A stretch of DNA of 50,504 bases, from positions 838,249 to 888,752 of the forward strand of contig CP070677.1 of assembly GCA_020352495.1 (NCBI GenBank), given 5' to 3'. The translations under genes were made by a program, and so were the position numbers. This document shows positions 33,528 to 42,092 of the stretch, in pieces; position 1 is the stretch's first letter; every line of letters begins with the position of its first letter. This DNA is from Candidatus Latescibacterota bacterium. Lineage in GTDB: Bacteria; Krumholzibacteriota; Krumholzibacteriia; WVZY01. The notes under the pieces were generated by a model. That model did no database searches. It was not told the origin of the DNA and saw only the letters and a list, made by a program, of their open reading frames with translations.

Positions 33528-35426
33528 GTGAAACGAGTACCGTTGATTATACTCGTGGTAGGATTGCTGGGCTTCCCGCTCGTGGGATGGGCACAGCTTC
33601 CGACAACACCCCCAGAAGATTCGGATACGACATCGACCGAAGTCCCCAGTTATACGAAGCTCCTCAAGTACGACGGCACCATCAAAGGCAACGTCACGAA
33701 CGTCTCTCTTTCAAACCGTGCGACCGGAACCCTTGCCTTTACCAACGGAATGACGTTTATCACGATGTTCAGCGCGGAGGAGTCTCATTACCGGATTCAA
33801 GATCGAATCAGCAACATGAAGATTTTTTCGACAAACATGGTCTACCCGATCAACTCCGCACTCAATATGGACGGCACGCTCTCCGACAACCGGTTTTTCA
33901 ACCGAGTGATCACGGGTTCGAACGCGACTCAAGATCTCATGAACAACTCTCAAACGGCAAAGGCAAATCTGCAGTTCAAGAGAAGGATCGCTATGCTCGC
34001 GTTGAATTCGAAGTCGTCGGTCTCGGCTACCAAAAGCGAGCAGACGTTTCAGAACACCCAGACCGAAGAGGGCGCGATTGCCGGACAAATCCAGTACGTC
34101 AAAGGAAAACGGTTCTCCGCTACGGCGAGGGGATTCGTAATGAAATCGTTTGAGAAATCCGACGTCCAAGACCGGAATTTCGGGGGGCTGGGCGCCGATG
34201 AGGACAGCGTTTCCGCAAAGGCGATGATCACGATCAGCGACAGCTCGACGGTCCAGGTTCGGTATATGCGATACACAAAGACGCATGAGTATCTCAATCA
34301 ACCGAGCGGTGTCCACGGCGGAACGCGGTTCGACGCGGATCTTCGTGCCGAATTCGAAACAAAAGACGTCGATGCGCTTAGGTTCGAGGCTGAGACATAC
34401 CCGTTACCGGGTGTCAAGCTGGGGCTCGTTGCCGAGCACCGTGACGACGCGGAGATTTTCACAGTGGACGACAAACGCTCAAAAATAAACGTGAGCGATT
34501 ACATCACGGCGGATCTGACCTACAAACCAAGTGAAAAGACGATGCTCACGGCAAAAGTGGAAAACAGGGAGTCCACTAGCGAGTTTCCGACAAAACCCGG
34601 AACCTTTGACGACGAGCACAAAAGGATCACGCTCAATTGGAACCAGACCATCTCGTCCACGCTCCGGTTTACCGCCCAGTCGGGGATCTCTCTCGTCCAA
34701 ACGTTTTACATCGACACGGACAGCGATCGGGACCAGAGATACCAGTTTGCCAGTATGAGACTCAGCTCGGATCTGTTTCCAAAGGTCAAAGCGACCGTCT
34801 TTGTCGAGGCCGCCAAAACGGACAAGTTGAACATACGGAGCAGTCGGTCGCAAAACAACGAGACGGAAACCCGGTTCGATCTGCGGCCCGAATTCACGTA
34901 CAGGATCAACGACCGGATCACGCTCACACAGAAATACGGCTTGAACATCGAGTTTTCGGAGTTTTTATTTCAAGAGGATCAGAACTTCCTCGACCGGAAC
35001 ATCACATTCTCGAACACGGTCGACGTTCGGCTGACCCCAGCGCTCTCGACGGAGGTTTTCTACTCGTACCTGCTTCACAGCAAGGGTAGTTATCTTCGCC
35101 CGGAGGAGGGAGGCGAAAGACTCCTCGAAATCGACCAGAAGGACAGACGGGACGAGATCGAAATCAGCTTCAAGTACCAAATCAACAAACATCTGGCTCT
35201 CGTTGGGGCGAACGACTACAGCCAGAGAAAAGACCTGTTTGCCCCCGCGGGCAGTGGCGCATTCAAAAACGGTGGACTGGAGATCGGGGTGGAGGGCAAC
35301 TACGAATTCGGGGCACAGCGTGGTTTGACGTTCGTCTTGAGACGGGTCAAACGATTTGGCCGGTTCAACAGCCCCGAACAACAGGATTTCTGGGTGATGG
35401 ATTCGTCGCTCAATTACACGTTTTAG
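33528..35426 (+). CDS. Probable outer-membrane beta-barrel protein
   Basis: 632 residues from the GTG at 33528, chosen because it starts a good signal peptide (KRVPLIILVVGLLGFPLVGWAQ); the open frame upstream overlaps rsmA and lacks one. After a short polar linker the whole protein consists of alternating hydrophobic/polar strands separated by charged turns, as expected of a transmembrane beta-barrel, and the last residues are LNYTF, ending in Phe like the C-terminal strand of BAM substrates. No named family recognised. It may be a porin-like or surface protein. Two small lipoproteins follow. Confidence 0.72.
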   Translation: MKRVPLIILVVGLLGFPLVGWAQLPTTPPEDSDTTSTEVPSYTKLLKYDGTIKGNVTNVSLSNRATGTLAFTNGMTFITMFSAEESHYRIQDRISNMKIFSTNMVYPINSALNMDGTLSDNRFFNRVITGSNATQDLMNNSQTAKANLQFKRRIAMLALNSKSSVSATKSEQTFQNTQTEEGAIAGQIQYVKGKRFSATARGFVMKSFEKSDVQDRNFGGLGADEDSVSAKAMITISDSSTVQVRYMRYTKTHEYLNQPSGVHGGTRFDADLRAEFETKDVDALRFEAETYPLPGVKLGLVAEHRDDAEIFTVDDKRSKINVSDYITADLTYKPSEKTMLTAKVENRESTSEFPTKPGTFDDEHKRITLNWNQTISSTLRFTAQSGISLVQTFYIDTDSDRDQRYQFASMRLSSDLFPKVKATVFVEAAKTDKLNIRSSRSQNNETETRFDLRPEFTYRINDRITLTQKYGLNIEFSEFLFQEDQNFLDRNITFSNTVDVRLTPALSTEVFYSYLLHSKGSYLRPEEGGERLLEIDQKDRRDEIEISFKYQINKHLALVGANDYSQRKDLFAPAGSGAFKNGGLEIGVEGNYEFGAQRGLTFVLRRVKRFGRFNSPEQQDFWVMDSSLNYTF

Positions 35427-35445
35427 CCGTTTGGGAGGGGAATCG

Positions 35446-36021
35446 ATGAACAAGAGCAGGATTTCGAGTCGGCGCGCCATAGGAGTGGCACTCACCTTGC
35501 TGCTCTGTACCGGGTGCGGGATCTTCGAGACACGGGATCCCGAGCCCCCCGGGGGCGACACCACACCGTGGAACCCCCCGACGGTCCCGTCTATCGTGTT
35601 TATCAACATGGAGAATGGTCTCGAGGATGGTACGGGGGTTAACTACGAGAAGAGTCTGGCTGACGACTTCACCTTCGTGGCGATGCCGGGCGACAAGGAC
35701 AAATTGGGTGAGGGGGTGTACCAAAACTGGACAAAAGAGGTGGAGGTCGGTGTAACGCAGCAGATACTAGCCGCCGCATCCGCGATCCAGGTGTCTTTTC
35801 TCAACCCGGAGCAGAAAGTCGACGACGATCCTTTTGCCACTTTTGAAGCGCCATACGAGTTCGAGATCACGGACACCCAAAACCAGAAAACAACGTACAA
35901 AGGCAAGGCCCGATTCGAGATGCAGCGGCTCAGTCAGGGCTGGCATTTGATCAAGTGGGAAGACCTGGAGGGTGTGGAGGGCTTTGCGACGTGGGGGTAT
36001 CTAAGGGGCACAACGCGGTAG
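35446..36021 (+). CDS. Small lipoprotein, NTF2-like candidate (copy 1)
   Basis: 191 residues from the ATG at 35446 with GGGAGGGG 5 nt upstream. The signal peptide ends LLLCTGC with Cys24 as lipidation site, then a Pro/Gly/Thr linker. The folded part begins VFINMENGLEDGTGVNYEKSLADDFTF and ends GWHLIKWEDLEG, the pattern of an NTF2/DUF4783-like cone fold. It resembles the next lipoprotein (36174), with the same linker style and the same helix-strand start. Function unknown; the barrel gene directly upstream suggests a cell-surface partner. Confidence 0.75.
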   Translation: MNKSRISSRRAIGVALTLLLCTGCGIFETRDPEPPGGDTTPWNPPTVPSIVFINMENGLEDGTGVNYEKSLADDFTFVAMPGDKDKLGEGVYQNWTKEVEVGVTQQILAAASAIQVSFLNPEQKVDDDPFATFEAPYEFEITDTQNQKTTYKGKARFEMQRLSQGWHLIKWEDLEGVEGFATWGYLRGTTR

Positions 36022-36100
36022 TTCGAGTTAATTGGAGGGCGAACAGGAACGCCTATGACCGTAAGTTATTGCGCTAAAATGAAGTAAGGCTGAACCATCC

Positions 36101-36129
36101 TTGACGTGCGGGGCAGATTGTGCTATTAT
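36101..36129 (+). promoter_or_regulatory. Sigma-70 promoter for the second lipoprotein
   Basis: TTGACG (36101-36106), a 17-nt spacer and TATTAT (36124-36129). The start codon follows 44 nt later with AAAGGAAAGG in front. The second lipoprotein thus has its own transcript, which the terminator at 36807-36844 closes. Confidence 0.85.
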
Positions 36130-36173
36130 ATGACCACCTGCGCGAACGTTCAGGAGCAACAGAAAGGAAAGGC

Positions 36174-36779
36174 ATGAAACGGATCATAGCCGCCGCAGTA
36201 ATATTGGCGTTTGGTTTCCTGTCGTTCAATTCGTGTATTCTCGACCCCAAAGAGACAAAAGATCCCGGCGACGACCCAAAGACACCTTACAAACCGCTCG
36301 ATGGTCCCCGGGACAACGTTCTCTTCAACCTTCAAAAGGCGTACGTGGAGAGAAACGACGACCAGTATGACAGGTTGTTGGACGCCGGCTTTGTCTTTCA
36401 CTTCTCCCAGGTAGACTTCAAGGAGGGGAAAGTAACGGTCGAGCAGTGGGACAGGGCTGCTGAGATGTCTTCCGCGCGAAACATATTTGACCGCAATTTC
36501 AGCAAGCCGGGTGTCGATCCGGTGAGCAAGATCGACCTGACGCTGACATATCCCGCGGGTGACGACAACTGGACTCAGGTGACACCCGAGGATCAGATAA
36601 ACTACCCGAACGAGACCTGGTACGAGAAAACGGTGCGTTATGACTTGATCGTAACCTCGGGGCCGATCGACTATACCGGTTTGAATATTCAGGCGTCGTT
36701 TACGGTTCGAAAAGCCGAGGTGAACGGGAAAGAAATCTGGCGGATCATCTCATGGCGTGACGACACGGAAAATCAGTAA
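36174..36779 (+). CDS. Small lipoprotein, NTF2-like candidate (copy 2)
   Basis: 201 residues from the ATG at 36174 with AAAGGAAAGG directly before it. The signal peptide ends LSFNSC with Cys21, followed by an acidic Pro/Asp linker. The body starts NVLFNLQKAYVERNDDQYDRLLDAGFVFHFS and ends GKEIWRIISWRDD, matching the layout of the lipoprotein at 35446, so the two look like diverged duplicates. The fold is probably NTF2/SnoaL-like. Function unknown. It is flanked by its own promoter and a strong terminator, so it is a single-gene unit. Confidence 0.75.
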   Translation: MKRIIAAAVILAFGFLSFNSCILDPKETKDPGDDPKTPYKPLDGPRDNVLFNLQKAYVERNDDQYDRLLDAGFVFHFSQVDFKEGKVTVEQWDRAAEMSSARNIFDRNFSKPGVDPVSKIDLTLTYPAGDDNWTQVTPEDQINYPNETWYEKTVRYDLIVTSGPIDYTGLNIQASFTVRKAEVNGKEIWRIISWRDDTENQ

Positions 36780-36806
36780 CCTAGTTTTTTCTAGATCGAG
36801 TTTGTG

Positions 36807-36844
36807 AAAACCCGGAAGGTCTGACCCCTTCCGGGTTTTCCTTT
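36807..36844 (+). terminator. Intrinsic terminator after the second lipoprotein
   Basis: AAAACCCGGAAGG (36807-36819) and CCTTCCGGGTTTT (36827-36839) form a perfect 13-pair stem with a 7-nt loop, followed by CCTTT. The flanking A and T runs could also let it work on the minus strand. Confidence 0.9.
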
Positions 36845-36882
36845 GTGGTGAGGGCGGCTGTCACACGTTCGCCATGACCGCA

Positions 36883-36989
36883 GGCCCCCCCGGATAACCC
36901 AGACCCGACGCCCACTTCGCTCGGCTTCCCACCTAGCGGCGGGCGATCCTCGCTCGTTCCGCGCAAGGGTTTGGGTTATCCGGAGGGCC
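36883..36989. repeat. Structured intergenic repeat, copy B (reverse orientation)
   Basis: Arms at 36883-36906 and 36967-36989 form a stem of about 22 pairs with one G-U pair and a bulge, and weaker pairing continues outward. The loop is 60 nt, the same size as in copy A. Read on the minus strand, it has GAGGATC, an inner hairpin CCCGCC-gcta-GGTGGG, then AGCCGA, in the same order as copy A. It lies in the 361-nt gap between the second lipoprotein and the YibQ-like gene, after a terminator and before a promoter, so it is outside any transcript that I can predict on the plus strand. Confidence 0.8.
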
Positions 36990-37034
36990 TTGGCCATACC
37001 CACGACTTTACACAGCACTACCAACTGCGCGTGC

Positions 37035-37064
37035 TTGACATGGTGGTGGGCGGGTTTCTATAGT
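37035..37064 (+). promoter_or_regulatory. Sigma-70 promoter for the yibQ-like and pdxJ genes
   Basis: A perfect -35 TTGACA (37035-37040), an 18-nt spacer and TATAGT (37059-37064). The transcript would start about 70 nt before the ATG at 37141. A GGAGGAGG (37081-37088) lies too far upstream to serve that start. Confidence 0.8.
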
Positions 37065-37140
37065 CCGTGGATCGAAACCCGGAGGAGGACAACGTCCCAG
37101 CGCGGTAGCGGCGCACAGGGTTGATACCCACTTCGTAACC

Positions 37141-38310
37141 ATGGCAAAAAGACGACGATCCACTCGGTCAACAAAGACCCCGGTCCGAATCCGGTTGCTC
37201 ATCGTGGCGCTGGTCGTAGTCGTGGTGGCGGGTGTCGTCTCGGTGAAGTATCTCGAAACGCCACGGGGCAAGGTGTTTCTCCTGGACAGGGGGTTCTCGG
37301 ATTACTACAGCCAAGTCCAGGACACACTGGACGTCGAACTGCGCCGTGTCATCCGCGAGCTTGGGCTCGAACGAAATCTCAAGGAGACGTCCAGGGCCAT
37401 TCTCGTCCGAGGCAACCGGTTTGCCACTCGGCGTTGGGTGACGTCGTGCGATCAAGCGTGCAGTCTTTTCCGGGTCAATCTCGCGTTGACAGAGGCAACA
37501 CAGCGGGTCGGTGGGGTCGTGCGGTCCAGTCGGGAGGTTCGGGCCGGTGAGGTGCTTCGCATCGAAGTGGGGAGCCAAAAGTTCACGACTCTCCGGATCG
37601 ACGTGCACCAGACAACCGAACGATCGGAAAAGACGTCACCACCAGAGCCAACTTCAAAAATTGCCCTGGTCATCGATGATTTCGGGTATTCAAAGGATGA
37701 GATCGCCGAGGCATTTCTCGACATCGACCTCCCGCTCACTTTCTCGGTAATTCCCACGCTCCCCTATTCGGGGTACGTCCTGTCTCGCGTAGTAGAGTCT
37801 GGAAAGCAAGCTATTCTTCATCTTCCCATGGAGGCGGAAAATAGTGTGTACGATGTCGAACCGGTATTGACATCGATGTCCGATCGTGAGATCGCATCGC
37901 TCGTCGAGATGTACATTGGCAAAACCCCCGGGATTATTGGTATCAACAACCATATGGGGTCGGTGGCGACTCAGGATCTTCGTGTAATGAAAACCGTGCT
38001 CGGGGTGATCAGAACTCGCGATCTCTTTTTTCTCGACTCTTTGACTTCCAGCAAATCTATCGCGTATAATACGGCCAAAGATTTGGGAGTCCCCACGGCG
38101 AGAAACGATTTGTTTCTAGACGCCGACACCGAAGAGCAAGAGGTAGTGGAGGCACGGCTCGAACGGCTCATCGATATCGCACGCACGCGAGGCTTTGCAG
38201 TCGGGATCGGCCACCCGAAGCCGTGGACGTTCAACGCGGTGAAATCGTACGAGGAATTGTTGAAAAACTCGGATATCAAGCTCGTGTTTTTGTCGGCGCT
38301 CGTCGAGTAG
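37141..38310 (+). CDS. Divergent polysaccharide deacetylase (YibQ family)
   Basis: 389 residues. A basic start and one membrane segment (about 16-36, RLLIVALVVVVVAGVVSVKYL) anchor it. The C-terminal domain (about 175-389) is the divergent polysaccharide deacetylase domain: KIALVIDDFGYSKDEI, LTFSVIPTLPYS, AILHLPMEAE, GINNHMGSVAT and GFAVGIGHPKPWTF. The Asp pair IDDFG and the His residues keep the metal-site pattern. The family often sits beside envC; here it lies 10 kb away. Substrate unproven. No strong ribosome site precedes the ATG, yet no other start codon lies upstream in the same frame. Confidence 0.88.
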   Translation: MAKRRRSTRSTKTPVRIRLLIVALVVVVVAGVVSVKYLETPRGKVFLLDRGFSDYYSQVQDTLDVELRRVIRELGLERNLKETSRAILVRGNRFATRRWVTSCDQACSLFRVNLALTEATQRVGGVVRSSREVRAGEVLRIEVGSQKFTTLRIDVHQTTERSEKTSPPEPTSKIALVIDDFGYSKDEIAEAFLDIDLPLTFSVIPTLPYSGYVLSRVVESGKQAILHLPMEAENSVYDVEPVLTSMSDREIASLVEMYIGKTPGIIGINNHMGSVATQDLRVMKTVLGVIRTRDLFFLDSLTSSKSIAYNTAKDLGVPTARNDLFLDADTEEQEVVEARLERLIDIARTRGFAVGIGHPKPWTFNAVKSYEELLKNSDIKLVFLSALVE

Positions 38311-38382
38311 TCCGGCGGCCGGGAGCGGTGGAACCAGACGGGGCAAAGAGACGTTCGTCGGACGAGTGAAGGAGAGTCAGTG

Positions 38383-39099
38383 ATGATTCGATTGGGTATT
38401 AATGTGGATCACGTGGCTACCATTCGTGAAGCGAGGAAAACCGTCGAGCCCGATCCCGTTGCGGCGGCCGTGGCCGTCGAGATGGCCGGAGCTGACCAGG
38501 TGACCGTTCACCTGCGGGAGGATCGCAGGCACATCCAGAATCGGGATGTCCGGTTGATCCGCGAAGTGGTGAGAACGGCCATGAATCTGGAAATGGCCGC
38601 AACTGCTGAGATGCAGGAGTTCGCGCTGGCGCTACATCCGGATTCGGTGACGTTGGTGCCGGAAAAGCGCGAAGAGGTAACGACCGAGGGGGGTCTCGAC
38701 CTCAAGAATGCGCCACCGGCTGTTGGGGATCTCGTTTCGACGATTACCAAAGCCGGCATCAAGGTATGCGCGTTTCTCGATCCCGATATCGACCAGATCA
38801 AACAGGCCGCTCACCTCCAGTTTCACGCCGTCGAAATTCACACGGGGAGTTACGCAAACGCATCGGGGAAGGCGAAGGAGGAGGAACTCCAGAAAATCAA
38901 GGATGTAGCCGCGGCGATCCGCCATCTCGGACTCGCTGCCCACGCCGGTCACGGGCTCGGATATCACAATGTAACGCCGATCGTTGAAATCACCGAGATC
39001 GAGGAGCTCAATATCGGCCACGCCATAGTCTCCCGGGCCGTCTTTGTGGGGCTGGACCGCGCGATCCGAGATATGCTCCGCCTAATGGGCAGGTTCTAG
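38383..39099 (+). CDS. pdxJ: Pyridoxine 5'-phosphate synthase PdxJ
   Basis: 238 residues from the ATG at 38383, 6 nt after GGAGAG; a GTG directly before is too close to that site. PdxJ joins 1-deoxyxylulose 5-phosphate with the product of PdxA (23283) to make pyridoxine phosphate. Motifs: LGINVDHVATIREAR at the N-terminus, DQVTVHLREDRRHI, LVPEKREEVTTEGGLDL, VEIHTGSYA, and AHAGHGLGYHNV. The TIM barrel is complete. It follows the YibQ-like gene by 72 nt and probably shares its promoter. Confidence 0.97.
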   Translation: MIRLGINVDHVATIREARKTVEPDPVAAAVAVEMAGADQVTVHLREDRRHIQNRDVRLIREVVRTAMNLEMAATAEMQEFALALHPDSVTLVPEKREEVTTEGGLDLKNAPPAVGDLVSTITKAGIKVCAFLDPDIDQIKQAAHLQFHAVEIHTGSYANASGKAKEEELQKIKDVAAAIRHLGLAAHAGHGLGYHNVTPIVEITEIEELNIGHAIVSRAVFVGLDRAIRDMLRLMGRF

Positions 39100-39123
39100 G
39101 TGCTTCTGTGGTCGACTTTTCCG

Positions 39124-39151
39124 TTGACTCCAGCGGCAAAAATTGTATAAT
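39124..39151 (+). promoter_or_regulatory. Sigma-70 promoter for secDF
   Basis: TTGACT (39124-39129), a 16-nt spacer and a perfect TATAAT (39146-39151). It gives a transcript with a leader of about 205 nt before secD, which is unusually long. Confidence 0.85.
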
Positions 39152-39157
39152 TTTCAA

Positions 39158-39362
39158 TCTGTTTTGGTAGTCAGCCTCTCACCCTGATTCCTGCAGGTAC
39201 TTCTTCTCAACGAGCGAGGAATAGTGTTCTTGTACGGGTTCGGCCGGCAAGTCCGCAGGTGTTTGAGTAGGATGTGGCCCGAGGTACCGCCGTCTCTTTT
39301 GGGACGGTATGACCTGGCCTGGAAGCGGAGCGACTCCAGGTAGATTAATATCGAGGTTTCTC
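39158..39362 (+). other. Long structured leader of secD or a small RNA
   Basis: No protein start fits here other than weak ones. Several stems are visible: UUCUC-GAGGA around AACGAGC (39200s), CCTGC/GCAGG enclosing about 60 nt, CCGTCTC-tttt-GGGACGG (39289-39307), and CCTGGA-agcggagcgac-TCCAGG (39318-39340). A strong promoter precedes it. It could be a regulatory leader for secDF or a separate RNA; it does not match a class that I know. Confidence 0.45.
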
Positions 39363-41165
39363 ATGAAGAAGTGGAGATATATTCTCATCATAGCGGTCCT
39401 TCTTTACTGCGTGTACGCGTTGATCCCAACCGTTCGGTTCTACACGATGCCCTCGGATGAGCGGTTGACCCTCGCCGAGGATCAGAAAGCGAAGTACCTC
39501 GAATCTGCGATCAAACTTGGATTGGACCTTCAGGGAGGCATGCATCTCGTCCTCGAGGTCGCCAGCGATCAATTGGATTCGGACGCCAGAAAGGACGCAC
39601 TCGACCGGGTGCTCAAAATCATACGAAACCGTGTCGACCAGTTTGGCGTATCCGAGCCGGTTATTCAAAAACAGGGAGACCGCCGGGTCATCGTTCAGCT
39701 CCCCGGTCTTCAGGACGCCGAGCGCGCCAAGAACCTGATCGGGCAAACGGCGCTTCTCGAGTTCAGGATGGTTCGTGAACAAGAAGACGCTTACCGGGTC
39801 CTAAAGGATCTCGATCTGGCGTTAATGGGGGTCGAGGTCAAAGGGGCCGTCGTGGATTCGACGGGTCAAGTCGATACGCAGCCAAGTGGAGAAGAGCAAC
39901 CGCCCGTCGGCGAAGAGGAAGCCGCCACTGCCGAGATTGCGCAGGACACTACGGCGGTCGAAGCGGATACGACGGTAGCCAAAGCGGATACAACGAAGGC
40001 CGAAGCGGACACAGCACTCGCCAGCGTACTTCAAGAACAGACAGCATTTGACACGTTGATACCGACCCTCCCGGGAACCGAAGACATCGAGGTGCCGCTC
40101 GAAGAGTTCTCGGAAGATCGTCCGTTCACATCCTATCTGACCACCCTCTACGGGGGCGCCGCCGTAGTAGATGAGAGGAACAGGCAGGCCGTGGATCTGT
40201 TGCTCAGTACCTCTCAGGCACAGCGGGTCCTCCCAAGGAATACGGAGTTTCTCTGGGAGTCCGAATCGCGGCCACTCGAAGGCGGCGGAACGGGACGACT
40301 CATTTATCTCGTAGAAAAAACGCCGATTCTAACAGGTCGTACTCTTGTGAACGCCACAACGCGCCCCGATCCGGACGACCCGAGCAGCCTAAATGTCTCC
40401 TTTCAATTGAACCGCGAGGGAGCGCTGATTTTTTCCCGCGTCACCGGCGAGAACATTGGCCGGCGGATCGCGATTGTCCTGGACCGGAAGATCCGTTCGG
40501 CCCCGGTCGTTCAAACCAAAATTCCGGGTGGCGAAGGACGAATCACGGGACAGTTCACCGATGAAGAAGCCAACGATCTGGCGATTGTCCTGCGCGCGGG
40601 TGCACTCCCTGCTCCCGTCGATATCATCGAGGAGCGAACCGTCGGTCCGACCCTGGGCCGCGACTCGATCGTGCTCGGCGTGCGGGCCGCGCTTGTCGGG
40701 TTTGTTCTCGTTATGATCTTTATGCTCGTCTACTACCGTCTATCCGGGTTGCTGGCCTGTGCCGCGCTGGTCTTCAACCTTGCTATCGTACTCGCCGCGC
40801 TTGCCCAACTTCGCGCGGCGCTCACACTCCCGGGGATCGCCGGGTTGATTCTCACAATCGGAATGGCTGTGGATGCCAATGTGCTGATCTTTGAACGAAT
40901 TCGTGAGGAGTTGGCCAAGGCAAAAACCGTCAGGAGCGCTATCGACAGCGGCTACGATCGCGCGTTTACGACGATCCTGGACGCTAATATCACCACGTTG
41001 ATCACCGCCTTCGTGTTGTGGCAGTTTGGGACGGGTCCCATCAAGGGCTTCGCTACGACGCTGAGCATCGGCATCATCGCAAGCATGTTCACGGCACTGC
41101 TGTGTACACGGGTGGTATATCATCTGATAACGGCGAGATGGGCGATAAGGAAACTGAGTATTTAG
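39363..41165 (+). CDS. secD: Protein translocase subunit SecD
   Basis: 600 residues from the ATG at 39363, with GAGG 8 nt upstream. SecD with SecF pulls exported proteins through SecYEG using the proton gradient. Membrane segment 1 is near the N-terminus (YILIIAVLLYCVYALIPTV); GLDLQGGMHLVLEV is the first family motif. The periplasmic P1 region has a low-complexity Thr/Ala/Asp/Glu-rich insert at about 162-235. The C-terminal five-segment membrane domain includes GMAVDANVLIFERIREEL with the functional Asp and ANITTLITAFVLWQFGTGPIKGFA. secF follows after 18 nt. Confidence 0.95.
   Translation: MKKWRYILIIAVLLYCVYALIPTVRFYTMPSDERLTLAEDQKAKYLESAIKLGLDLQGGMHLVLEVASDQLDSDARKDALDRVLKIIRNRVDQFGVSEPVIQKQGDRRVIVQLPGLQDAERAKNLIGQTALLEFRMVREQEDAYRVLKDLDLALMGVEVKGAVVDSTGQVDTQPSGEEQPPVGEEEAATAEIAQDTTAVEADTTVAKADTTKAEADTALASVLQEQTAFDTLIPTLPGTEDIEVPLEEFSEDRPFTSYLTTLYGGAAVVDERNRQAVDLLLSTSQAQRVLPRNTEFLWESESRPLEGGGTGRLIYLVEKTPILTGRTLVNATTRPDPDDPSSLNVSFQLNREGALIFSRVTGENIGRRIAIVLDRKIRSAPVVQTKIPGGEGRITGQFTDEEANDLAIVLRAGALPAPVDIIEERTVGPTLGRDSIVLGVRAALVGFVLVMIFMLVYYRLSGLLACAALVFNLAIVLAALAQLRAALTLPGIAGLILTIGMAVDANVLIFERIREELAKAKTVRSAIDSGYDRAFTTILDANITTLITAFVLWQFGTGPIKGFATTLSIGIIASMFTALLCTRVVYHLITARWAIRKLSI
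39957..40019 (+). repeat. Three 21-bp tandem repeats inside secD
   Basis: Units at 39957-39977, 39978-39998 and 39999-40019 encode VEADTTV, AKADTTK and AEADTAL. They are in phase and lie in the low-complexity insert of the SecD periplasmic domain. The unit count may vary between strains. Confidence 0.85.
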
Positions 41166-41183
41166 AATAGAGGACGACAGACG

Positions 41184-42092
41184 ATGCAGTTTTTCAAGAA
41201 TCCGCGTGTCAATTTCATTGGGCTTCGAAGAAGAGTCATGCCTATCTCGCTGGCGCTGATCCTGGTGGGGGCCGTCTCGGTCGCGATACATAAAGGATTC
41301 AACACGAGTATCGACTTCGCCGGCGGCACGCTCGTCGAGGTTCAGTTCGAGGAACCGATCGCTCTTCAGGAAGTCAGGGCGGTAATTGAACGCGCGGATC
41401 TCTCCGGTACGGAAATCACGAACTTTGGCTCACAGCGCGAGGTTCTGATCAAAGTCAAACATATCGGCGAAGCCGCCGAGGTGGCGCGTCAGATCGAGAA
41501 TATCCTCAAAGAAAGCATGTCGGAACATACAATCGACGTACGCCGAGTGGAGTCGGTGGGGCCAAAGATCGGGGCCGAACTCAAAACGGCTTCGTTCTGG
41601 GCGATCATTTACTCGCTCGTCGGGATCGTCGTCTACATTACCTGGCGGTTCGAGTTCAGGTTCGCTATCGCGGCGATCATCGCCTTGATCCATGATGTGC
41701 TTTTCACGCTCGGGTTTTTCTCCGTTACGAACCGGGAGATCTCGATCCCGGTGATCGCGGGACTCCTCACCATCGTCGGCTACTCGCTCAACGATACCAT
41801 CGTGGTATTTGACCGGATCCGTGAGAATCTCTTTGCCCGAAAACGGGAGGGTTACCCGGTTGTCGTCAACGCTTCGATCAACGAGACACTCTCGAGAACC
41901 ATCATCACCTCGTTGACGACGCTTGTCGTCGTTCTCTGTCTCGTGATCATCGGCGGGCCGGTGATCCGTGACTTTGCTCTCACGCTTCTCATTGGTGTGC
42001 TGATCGGTACGTACTCTTCGATTTTTGTCGCCAGCCCCGTACTCGTCGAATGGGAAAACTGGCGAGCCAAGCACCGTAAACGGAGAAAATGA
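41184..42092 (+). CDS. secF: Protein translocase subunit SecF
   Basis: 302 residues. Membrane segment 1 is near 20-36 (MPISLALILVGAVSVAI), followed by the SecF signature FNTSIDFAGGTLVEVQFEEP. The periplasmic part is short (to about 130). Five C-terminal membrane segments follow, with IVGYSLNDTIVVFDRIREN (the functional Asp region) and SRTIITSLTTLVVVLCL. It lies 18 nt after secD and overlaps the next gene by 4 nt. The pair is unfused, as in most Gram-negatives. Confidence 0.96.
   Translation: MQFFKNPRVNFIGLRRRVMPISLALILVGAVSVAIHKGFNTSIDFAGGTLVEVQFEEPIALQEVRAVIERADLSGTEITNFGSQREVLIKVKHIGEAAEVARQIENILKESMSEHTIDVRRVESVGPKIGAELKTASFWAIIYSLVGIVVYITWRFEFRFAIAAIIALIHDVLFTLGFFSVTNREISIPVIAGLLTIVGYSLNDTIVVFDRIRENLFARKREGYPVVVNASINETLSRTIITSLTTLVVVLCLVIIGGPVIRDFALTLLIGVLIGTYSSIFVASPVLVEWENWRAKHRKRRK

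Noticed and set aside
39311-39345. Possible signal recognition particle RNA core (GGAAG...GGAGC)
   Set aside because: The GGAA is not closed by the usual CC/GG pairs and the conserved AGCAG side is missing.
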